Source of the DNA: Lentisphaerota bacterium
GTDB taxonomy: Bacteria; Verrucomicrobiota; Kiritimatiellia; RFP12; UBA3636
Direction: 5' to 3'
Length of the DNA stretch: 8,589 nucleotides
NCBI GenBank assembly: GCA_012511845.1
Contig: JAAZFF010000124.1
Location: 1-8,589, forward strand
Each line of letters opens with the position of its first letter. Within the stretch, counting starts at the first letter, position 1. The notes below the pieces were generated by a model. The model saw only the letters and a program-made list of their open reading frames with translations. It searched no databases and was not told where the DNA came from. The position numbers were made by a program, and so were the translations under genes. Of the stretch, positions 1 to 6,059 are shown piece by piece.

Positions 1-1368
1 GTCATCTTTCAGGAAAACACCCTTTGTGAGCTGCATCCTCAGTCCGTTCCAATAAGCACGATCATCATTGTGTGCCTCAATTTCAGCATTCAGCTCTTTG
101 ATTCTGGCTTCAGCAGCAGAGCGATCAGAAACCATGCCCTTGTCAAGTTTGTCCTCCAAACCTGCAAGTTCCAGTCGCAGGTAACCCATGGGTTCACGTT
201 GTTCACCTACAGCCGATATAAGCTCTTTTTTGAGGCGTTGCTGCAGCTCGCGCCCTACAGTTGTTGAGAGTCCGATCACATTTTCGTTGTGAGCCACTTT
301 GAGGTATTCCTCAATGCGGTCGAGTTCCCTCTGATATCTTTCTGAACGAATGGTAAAATCTATCGGATTAACGGTTTTATCCGACATGTCAATAGAGTGA
401 TAAAGGTAGCGTGCTCCTTCCTGAGCGGCATAATGAGCTCCGAAGAATACAACTATCACATGCCTGTTCATCTCCCCCTTTTTTGCCAGCTCTATTGCTA
501 CATCAGCCAGCAATGCTGCATTTGCCGCATATCGCATATCGGGAGAGAATTCCGGGATAAATCCATACGTATCAAGGCGAGAAGAAAGTATCAGCACTTC
601 TTCGCGATTTAAATTACCTGTCCATCCTTTTTTTCCCGGTATATGGAACCACAAGTTACTTGTTTCCCGGTCTTTTAAAATGGCTCGTCCGTCTATTTCG
701 CCGATTTTGCTGCCGTCTGCTTCAAGTAATCCGACTTTTTCCGCATTTTTACGTGATGTATACAACCTCGGTATAAGCGAAGCCGTTTTATAGTCAAGTC
801 GAGTCATGCGCCACTGATCGAGTGTTGCATCTCCAACTATTATTATTGCTTTCGCCCCGGTCATCAGGGCATCCCGCAGACTTGCTTCCGGCAATGTTGC
901 ATCTACAACAGCAATTGCTCCCTTGAGGTCTTTGCCGTCAATTTCCTTTATAGTTCCATTGCCTATATAAACTACAGGACATGAAATCGGCTTATCCATG
1001 ACGAATGGCGCCGGACCATTGTCAGTAATATATACGTCATCGAGCTGAACTCCATCGTAGCTGAATTTGCAATATTCAGTTTCCTGTACCAGCGTCATAA
1101 AAGTCTGGCGACGGGGTTCTATCCCGGCAGATTCAAATTCCCGCTCTATGGCTTTAAAGCAATTTTCAAGATTTTCACTGCCTGCCAGGCGGTGCGGATA
1201 CTTTGCAAATTCGGAATAAAGGCGTGAGTAAACTTCCGAAGCTCCGTCTTCAGCAGCTTCAGTTTGGGAGCTGACATCTGTCCGGGCGAAAAGAAACTTT
1301 GCGGAAATTATACATACGGTCAATAACAGGACCGTGCTGAATCTGCTGATGTTTATATTATCCTTCAT
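1..1368 (-). CDS. Exported PA-domain / M28-fold peptidase-like protein, metal site degenerate (3' end outside window)
   Basis: The minus frame from ATG at 1368-1366 stays open for 456 codons to the left edge, so the C-terminus is missing. Residues 11-28 form a hydrophobic signal peptide or anchor after a short polar N-terminus. Residues 45-90 (FAKYPHRLAGSE) resemble the segment preceding the M28 catalytic core. Residues 128-230 look like a PA domain (CPVVYIGNG, LKGAIAVVD, MTGAKAIIIVGD). Residues 255-325 match the M28 core in pattern, but the metal residues are replaced: the AHxD position reads SRLD (264-266), the GADDN position reads PDMRY (276-280), and the catalytic FGAEE reads FGAHY (309-313). 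Residues 340-435 are charged and heptad-like, probably a coiled coil. The start lies 7 nt after the ATPase stop with no clear Shine-Dalgarno sequence, suggesting translational coupling. The fold is fairly secure. A non-catalytic binding or regulatory role is inferred, and later ligands lie outside the window. Confidence 0.85.
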   Translation of the reverse strand, partial: MKDNINISRFSTVLLLTVCIISAKFLFARTDVSSQTEAAEDGASEVYSRLYSEFAKYPHRLAGSENLENCFKAIEREFESAGIEPRRQTFMTLVQETEYCKFSYDGVQLDDVYITDNGPAPFVMDKPISCPVVYIGNGTIKEIDGKDLKGAIAVVDATLPEASLRDALMTGAKAIIIVGDATLDQWRMTRLDYKTASLIPRLYTSRKNAEKVGLLEADGSKIGEIDGRAILKDRETSNLWFHIPGKKGWTGNLNREEVLILSSRLDTYGFIPEFSPDMRYAANAALLADVAIELAKKGEMNRHVIVVFFGAHYAAQEGARYLYHSIDMSDKTVNPIDFTIRSERYQRELDRIEEYLKVAHNENVIGLSTTVGRELQQRLKKELISAVGEQREPMGYLRLELAGLEDKLDKGMVSDRSAAEARIKELNAEIEAHNDDRAYWNGLRMQLTKGVFLKDD

Positions 1369-1375
1369 AAATTTA

Positions 1376-2143
1376 CTACTCGTCATCATCGGTCCCGAGG
1401 CTGGCTTTTTCTATTACAACATCTTCTCGCGCTGCTATGCGTTCAATTTTTCCATCGGAAATCCAGACCATGCGATCTGAAACTGAAAGCATGTTGTGAT
1501 CATGAGTAGCGCAAATTACTGTAACACCATCTTGTTTATTCAAGTCATGCAATAGCCAGTGAATCTCCTTTCCCGTTTTTATGTCAAGATTTCCTGTTGG
1601 TTCATCACAAAGCAGAATAGATGGGTTGTTCGCCAGGGAACGGGCTATGGCTACGCGCTGCATCTGTCCTCCCGACATCTCCTTGGGGCGGTGGTTCCAT
1701 CTATCACCCAAGCCTACCTTGCTCAACAGTGCCATGCCGCGAGCGCGGGCATCGTCGGTGGCAACACCTGCAAAGACCATCGGCAACGTAACGTTTTCCA
1801 ATGCAGTCATTACAGTATTCAGATTAAATTGCTGGAAAACATAGCCGATTTTCCGGCATCGTAAAAAAGCCAGCTCTTCTGCATTAAGTTGCGCCATATC
1901 TACGCCATCAATAAAAACGCGACCGCTCGTCGGTGAGTCAAGTCCGCCAACCATATTGAAAAAAGTTGTTTTGCCGGAGCCTGAGGGTCCCATTACGCAA
2001 ATATACTCTCCCCTGTATATATCAAGATTGATTCCATTTAGAGCACGTACTTCCTCCTCACCGCGCATGAACATGCGGTGAATATCGTGAACAGACACAA
2101 GTACCTCGCGACCTATTGCATATTTTTCAAAATCAAACTTCAT
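1376..2143 (-). CDS. ABC transporter ATP-binding protein, LolD/MacB/FtsE type
   Basis: This 255-residue cytoplasmic ATPase should drive the FtsX-type permease encoded immediately upstream. Walker A is GPSGSGKT (52-59), the Q-loop is FQQFNLN with Gln104, the signature is MSGGQMQR (156-163), Walker B is ILLCDEP (176-182), the D-loop is GNLD (184-187) and the H-loop His is 214. All catalytic residues are present. The phrases FQQFNL and ALENVTLPM are typical of the LolD/MacB/FtsE clan rather than importer ATPases. About 15-20 residues precede the usual family start, and the tail is acidic (DDDE). The ATG shares one base with the permease stop (TAATG), and GAGGG lies 7 nt upstream inside the permease gene, which supports this start and tight coupling. 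The clan is secure. The individual family (lipoprotein release, macrolide/toxin efflux or division/hydrolase control) cannot be fixed from sequence alone. Confidence 0.95.
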   Translation of the reverse strand: MKFDFEKYAIGREVLVSVHDIHRMFMRGEEEVRALNGINLDIYRGEYICVMGPSGSGKTTFFNMVGGLDSPTSGRVFIDGVDMAQLNAEELAFLRCRKIGYVFQQFNLNTVMTALENVTLPMVFAGVATDDARARGMALLSKVGLGDRWNHRPKEMSGGQMQRVAIARSLANNPSILLCDEPTGNLDIKTGKEIHWLLHDLNKQDGVTVICATHDHNMLSVSDRMVWISDGKIERIAAREDVVIEKASLGTDDDE

Positions 2144-3642
2144 TATTCAACCCTCATTGCATCCATAGGTGCCATACGTGAAGCTATCCAGGAAGGTATA
2201 ATTGAGGCGAGTATGGCAAGCAGAACCCCTGCAAACAGAGATACTGAAGCCGAAATAATTATATCGCCACCAGGCCAGTAATTGAAAAGATAAGCGCCGA
2301 AGTTCAATCCTGAGCGTGCAGAGGCAATAAAAAAACCTGTAATCACACCAAAGATTCCACCGAGAAAGCCCTGCATTCCGGCCTCCATCATAAATTGCAC
2401 CAGTATATATGTATCTGTGGCTCCGAGGCATTTCATGGTCGCTATCTCGCGGAATCGCTCAGTAATAGACATCAGCATTGCATTTGTAATACCAACCATG
2501 CATACTACAAACGAAATCGTTAACAGGAAAAACTGGCGCATGCCCAAACCGAGAACAGTGCTGCCCTCAGCCAGGGAAGGCGCTAGTTTGCGCTCGAGTT
2601 TCGACAGCCGATTATCGTAAACCGTTTTATCAGAAACACGCTCCAGTACTGAAGGAGCAAATTTGTCGGAAAGTATTTTAATTGCCCTCTTATCCTTGAG
2701 ACGCAGTGCTTTTTGCTCTGCTGTAGAAGGGTTTGATTCCCTGAACTCGCGAGTCCATGCCTCGCGTACTTCTTTCGTATTCAGGTGAGCAAAAACTAAT
2801 TCTGATTCTGCAACTTCAGTAAGTTGTTTAAGCATTAATTCGAGATTTTCTTTACTGAATGAAAACCCTAAAGCCTCCAGATCAGCACGCCATGTCTCAA
2901 GCTTCTCCGGGTCCGCTTTCATGATCCAGGTATTGTCGTCGAGGGAATCATCGCCTTTAGCCTCTGCCATCACCATATTCGCCTGATTTACCTTCTCATT
3001 CCATTTGAGCGTAAGTTTCCTGACTGCTTCCTCGTATGACTTATAGTCATCCAGAAATTCACGAAATCTATCGAGACCTGCCGGCGCTCTGATGTCCAGC
3101 ATGGGTTCCAATTTCCTCGTAAAGGCATTAACATCTGCAAGGATATGCTCAAAAGCTGCCCTGCCGGAAGTTTTGTGGATGAGAACTGTTCGATTACCAG
3201 TAGGAATTTCATTCAGCCATTTAGTATAAAGAATTTCCTCGGAAGCCAGCCAGGACAGGTGATTCAGCTCATTTTGCTCCATGCCGGAAAGACGTGAAAA
3301 CTCATCAAACACTCCCTTGTCTTCCCTTTTGCGTGCCTCTGCAAGACGTCTCACGGTTACATAATCTGTAGCAGTAGAAAACATCCGGTTCATAAGTTGC
3401 TGCGATGCACGCTGATGCTCTGCCTCCGCCTCTACGCCAAGACCTATTGAGCGTATGAACATGCTCTCAGCTAACAGGAACATAAAAAAAGCCACTGCCA
3501 GAACGACTACTGCCAAAGTCAGAACTGAACGTAACATTCTGTGGCTCACGCCTCTGACACAAAGCATAAATGTCTCGCGAAAAGACATGCTATGCTGTTT
3601 TTTTACATCGATTTCTCTGTATTGACGTTTCGTTCCACTCAT
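2143..3642 (-). CDS. FtsX/MacB-family ABC permease with large helical extracytoplasmic domain
   Basis: This 499-residue inner-membrane protein has the four-span FtsX/MacB layout. The N-terminus runs into TM1 (about 38-60) after the motif HRMLRSVLTL. A large extracytoplasmic domain (about 62-368) follows, then TM2 (371-393), TM3 (418-441) and TM4 (461-484). The C-terminal part is a clear FtsX domain: TERFREIATMKCLGAT (394-409) is the coupling-helix region, and PSWIASRMAPMDAMRVE closes the protein in the usual family style. The extracytoplasmic domain is rich in Glu, Lys, Leu and Arg and looks almost wholly helical, unlike the mixed alpha/beta porter domain of MacB. No membrane-fusion protein or outer-membrane factor gene is visible. 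The ATG at 3642 has no Shine-Dalgarno sequence of its own; a 9-codon minicistron overlaps it (ATGA). Met19 is a possible alternative start. It forms an ABC complex with the next gene; the substrate is unknown. Confidence 0.92.
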   Translation of the reverse strand: MSGTKRQYREIDVKKQHSMSFRETFMLCVRGVSHRMLRSVLTLAVVVLAVAFFMFLLAESMFIRSIGLGVEAEAEHQRASQQLMNRMFSTATDYVTVRRLAEARKREDKGVFDEFSRLSGMEQNELNHLSWLASEEILYTKWLNEIPTGNRTVLIHKTSGRAAFEHILADVNAFTRKLEPMLDIRAPAGLDRFREFLDDYKSYEEAVRKLTLKWNEKVNQANMVMAEAKGDDSLDDNTWIMKADPEKLETWRADLEALGFSFSKENLELMLKQLTEVAESELVFAHLNTKEVREAWTREFRESNPSTAEQKALRLKDKRAIKILSDKFAPSVLERVSDKTVYDNRLSKLERKLAPSLAEGSTVLGLGMRQFFLLTISFVVCMVGITNAMLMSITERFREIATMKCLGATDTYILVQFMMEAGMQGFLGGIFGVITGFFIASARSGLNFGAYLFNYWPGGDIIISASVSLFAGVLLAILASIIPSWIASRMAPMDAMRVE

Positions 3643-3668
3643 ATCTTTATTTTAAAATTATGCTTCAT
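3639..3668 (-). promoter_or_regulatory. Possible 9-codon leader minicistron overlapping the permease start
   Basis: ATG at 3668-3666 opens a nine-codon frame (MKHNFKIKI) that ends in TGA at 3641-3639. It overlaps the permease ATG as ATGA. AGGA lies 8 nt upstream of the mini-start (3680-3677), whereas the permease start has only AT-rich sequence before it. Ribosomes loading here could restart on the permease. This is seen directly as sequence, but such short frames occur by chance in AT-rich spacers. Confidence 0.25.
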
Positions 3669-3696
3669 TACAAAGTTCCTAAATTCTATTTAACCG

Positions 3697-4773
3697 CTAG
3701 CCGGGCATTAAATTATATTTGATCGGAGCAGGAGTGTTGTACATGAAGAAATAGAAAAAGTCCATAAACAACGTTATGCCTACCATTACAAGCTCACCGG
3801 CTATAATTCCCACAAAAAGCGGTTTCATCTTGTTGTACACACCCCCGCCGCCGAATCTTACAACAAGTTGCTTGATAGACCAGCCTATTAAAAAAGAACA
3901 CCACGTCCCTGAACTCGGGTATGTTCCAACAGCCAGGAAGAGTAACGGATGCAGGGGAAATTTAGAAAAACGGTAACGCAATATTGTAAAGGCAAGTACT
4001 GCTATGGCTCCATAGAAGAAATAACGCGTTTCCATGGGGGCACTGCGTATCAATTTAAGACGACCTAAAGGAGATGCCTCAGCACTCGTCTTCAATTCAC
4101 CTACAGCTTCCATAAAGCTGAAACTTCGTGCTGCCTGATCAAGATACATTTGAGGAGTATATAACGCAGCCCATGAATCAGTCGTAGACTTGTAGTTGTA
4201 CAAAGAATATGTAGAACTCAGGAAAGCTACAGTCATGGCAAGAACTACTGCTGCCACAATGACGAAGAACATACGCCTGAGTTTAATGTTCACATCTTCT
4301 GATAATTTAATACCGGTTGCAACGTACGGCATAAGTGACTCACGCGGATCCTGCGCAAGAATACCATTGCTCCAGAGCGAAAAGGTAAGAGCTTTAGGTC
4401 CCATCGCTGCAGGTCCCAAAAGCTTTACAAGTATCGGACCCGGCTCCCAGTTGCACTGTATGAACGGAATCCCGCTCTCACAAACAATGCGTGATATAAC
4501 AAGATAAAGTATAACGAGCAGCAGACTGTAAAATATGGCAATTACCCAAGATTGACACATCCAGGACAAAATTATTACAAACCCGATAAAAGAAAGCAGC
4601 AGAGTGCGGGCTGCAAGCACCGAAACGGCATCATCACCTTCAACGCCCTTGTCCCCGTCCTTGATTTTTCTCTTGAAACCCAGGGCACGCATCAGGACAC
4701 CGGCATAATAGTGACGACCTGAATAGCAGAGCATTATCGTGTAACCTACATAAGCTCCTGCACGACTCATCAC
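3697..4773 (-). CDS. C-terminal half of split polytopic membrane protein (DUF6784/6785-like)
   Basis: This frame gives 358 residues if started at GTG 4773, or 357 from the adjacent ATG at 4770. It corresponds to residues 366-723 of the intact paralog. Conserved blocks include SRAGAYVGYTIMLCY, FIGFVI-LSWMCQSWVIA, SRIVCESG-PF, GPAAMGPKA-TFSLWS, DPRESLMPYVAT, SSTYSLYNYK and KPLF-GIIAGEL-MVGIT, ending IKYNLMPG against IKYFVMPP in the paralog. About seven membrane spans are present. No convincing Shine-Dalgarno sequence precedes the GTG/ATG pair, so independent initiation is doubtful. Without readthrough this half may not be made. The permease gene starts 54 nt downstream with no terminator in between, so the mRNA probably continues. 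Confidence 0.6.
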   Translation of the reverse strand: MMSRAGAYVGYTIMLCYSGRHYYAGVLMRALGFKRKIKDGDKGVEGDDAVSVLAARTLLLSFIGFVIILSWMCQSWVIAIFYSLLLVILYLVISRIVCESGIPFIQCNWEPGPILVKLLGPAAMGPKALTFSLWSNGILAQDPRESLMPYVATGIKLSEDVNIKLRRMFFVIVAAVVLAMTVAFLSSTYSLYNYKSTTDSWAALYTPQMYLDQAARSFSFMEAVGELKTSAEASPLGRLKLIRSAPMETRYFFYGAIAVLAFTILRYRFSKFPLHPLLFLAVGTYPSSGTWCSFLIGWSIKQLVVRFGGGGVYNKMKPLFVGIIAGELVMVGITLFMDFFYFFMYNTPAPIKYNLMPG

Positions 4774-4812
4774 CAGACTTTGCGACTGTAGTGAAGTACC
4801 TGTGCTGAGGAA

Positions 4813-5868
4813 TTAGAAAGAACCGAAGATTCCCAGCAGAATCGGAGCCAGTCCCATAGTCAAGCTCACTTCGGAGCTTACAAAAAAAGCCAGTCCGATA
4901 ATTGTAAAGTAGATCGTTTGCCCGTTCAGACACCATATATCTGGAACTTTACGCAAAATTGGTATCTTATCATTCACCGGCAGATGCCAGCTTTTAAAAT
5001 CGGGCATAGCCTCTATGGCGGCAGGCACAGAATTCGGAAACCACAGGGCAAAATAATCGATCAGCAAAAGACATAATACCGGCACAAAGCCCCACCAGAA
5101 CAACCGATTGCTGAAAATATCGGGAACTCCCCTTCCTCCGCTCCCTTTCATATCGCAGAAACTTCCTGCAACCTGCGCCACAGGGTAACTTAACTGTTCA
5201 TGAACCCCCCATTGCCGATGCACAAGGAATTGCAGGGAAATCAATGCCAATGCAAGCAAAATAAGAAGCGGTGCCCAAATAATCAGGGGCTGAACCCAGG
5301 CATCAAGCGGCAGCTTCCAAAGAGGAACAGTTTCATTTCCCTTTGCCATTCCCGTAAAAAAGTTCTTGTAAACTCTCTCATAATCAATCTGGGAGAATGC
5401 ACCATCTCCAAGCCAGGGTTTGGGAAATATCTGCGGCCTCATATGTTTGCTTAGAAGTTCATAGCTCTCCCAATCGGCATGACTGCTAAGGTAGTACCAA
5501 GGCATCATCAACATCCGGTGAAAATATCTGAACAGCCCTGATGTAGGCGGGAAGCACGATACAAGCGTAAGAACCATTACGAAAACAAGCTCACGCGAGG
5601 AAATAATCATCGTACGCCTGATCGCACCGCCTGTTTTAAAAAATCGGTCTGCAAGTGCCCAAAGACCATTCCAAAAAAGCCCTAAAACTATAAAATATGA
5701 AAATGCCCCTGCCGGAATATGATTGCCGATCATCATGGTCCCTCCCAGTACCTGATCGTGATAACCGCCCAATCCGGACATTAGAAAAATACCGAGAAAT
5801 CCAAAAACAATAGAGCGCCAGGTAAAAATTGAACCGGAATCGCTTTCCGCTGGAATATTATTTGACAT
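4813..5868 (-). CDS. N-terminal half of split polytopic membrane protein (DUF6785-like)
   Basis: This 351-residue product ends at the in-frame TAA. It covers about seven membrane spans, roughly at 19-36, 54-73, 93-110, 196-216, 256-277, 319-338 and 340-350. It keeps the striking invariant blocks shared with the intact paralog: GYHDQ (35-39), CFPPTSG (105-111), PLWKLPLDAW (182-191), VHEQLSYPVAQVA (222-234) and ALWFPNSVP (274-282). Start ATG 5868 aligns with the paralog start, and Trp17 falls at the same position in both. Only a weak GGA precedes it (ACGGATTGTC). If made alone, it would end inside or just after a membrane helix, which argues against a freely stable product unless it pairs with the downstream half. 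The family name rests on recollection of PVC-bacterial annotations; the function is unknown. Confidence 0.7.
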   Translation of the reverse strand: MSNNIPAESDSGSIFTWRSIVFGFLGIFLMSGLGGYHDQVLGGTMMIGNHIPAGAFSYFIVLGLFWNGLWALADRFFKTGGAIRRTMIISSRELVFVMVLTLVSCFPPTSGLFRYFHRMLMMPWYYLSSHADWESYELLSKHMRPQIFPKPWLGDGAFSQIDYERVYKNFFTGMAKGNETVPLWKLPLDAWVQPLIIWAPLLILLALALISLQFLVHRQWGVHEQLSYPVAQVAGSFCDMKGSGGRGVPDIFSNRLFWWGFVPVLCLLLIDYFALWFPNSVPAAIEAMPDFKSWHLPVNDKIPILRKVPDIWCLNGQTIYFTIIGLAFFVSSEVSLTMGLAPILLGIFGSF

Positions 5869-6059
5869 AAAAAGACAATCCGTAAAGTGTAACCAAGTCT
5901 AAAAATAAAATCGAGGGCTGATAAAAATAACATAATGTTATCTTATCCAAAGCATGCAACTCAAGCATAAAAACCTCACGCTTCCATATCCGGATGTGAT
6001 TCAAGAGGTTGGAAAGAAGCCCGGGAAGCTGATTGCAAGCTTTTCAGTACTGTTCATAA
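5869..6059 (-). other. 191-nt spacer between the two paralogs
   Basis: This is the largest gap inside the gene set. I see no conserved reading frame, no hairpin followed by a T-run, and no strong sigma70-type -35/-10 pair in the direction of transcription. The one ordered element is the 15-bp palindrome at 5927-5941. The spacer may hold a secondary promoter for the split gene and everything downstream, but the sequence does not prove it. Confidence 0.5.
5927..5941. repeat. Perfect 15-bp palindrome, candidate operator
   Basis: ATAACAT and ATGTTAT form 7-bp arms around a single central A. It lies 59 nt upstream of the split gene's start, in the spacer between the paralogs. Its size and symmetry suit a dimeric regulator site. 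A short AT-rich palindrome can also arise by chance, so the regulatory reading is an inference. Confidence 0.3.

Larger units (their letters stand above)
3697..5868 (-). pseudogene. Second copy of the polytopic membrane protein, split by an in-frame TAA
   Basis: From ATG 5868 to TAG 3697 there are 723 sense-position codons, the same number as the intact neighbour at 6060-8231, and the two align with no net insertion or deletion. The only interruption is TAA at 4815-4813, codon 352, where the intact copy has Tyr. Reading in the same frame after the stop gives FLSTGTSLQ, matching FSTGTSLQ of the paralog. No frameshift or further stop was found. The N-terminal half is about two thirds identical to the paralog by a count made by eye, and the C-terminal half is similarly well conserved. 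Three explanations remain: a nonsense-mutated pseudogene, a sequencing or assembly error, or a genuine split gene or readthrough. Both halves are listed separately because each could be annotated as a CDS. Confidence 0.7.

Noticed and set aside
70..612. Plus-strand reading frames inside the M28-like gene
   Set aside because: They lie opposite a continuous 456-codon minus frame with clear domain structure, and their Cys/Ser/His-rich translations have no recognisable family.
1559..2281. Plus-strand frames over the ATPase and permease genes
   Set aside because: They are antisense shadows of genes with full motif sets on the minus strand.
1376..3642. Classical MacAB-TolC macrolide/toxin exporter
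   Set aside because: MacB proteins are usually a fusion of ATPase and permease working with MacA. Here the ATPase is separate, no fusion protein is present, and the permease outer domain looks unlike the MacB porter domain.
4813..4815. TAA recoded as a sense codon genome-wide
   Set aside because: TAA terminates the intact paralog and the permease at the expected family ends, so it acts as a stop in this genome.
4813..4875. Programmed or accidental frameshift as the cause of the split gene
   Set aside because: The frame before and after the TAA is the same, and the other two frames do not match the paralog. The lesion is a nonsense codon, not an indel.
6001..6059. Transcription terminator after the intact 723-aa gene
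   Set aside because: The CCCGGG core with AAGC flanks reads as a direct rather than an inverted repeat beyond 6 bp, and no T-run follows on the minus strand.
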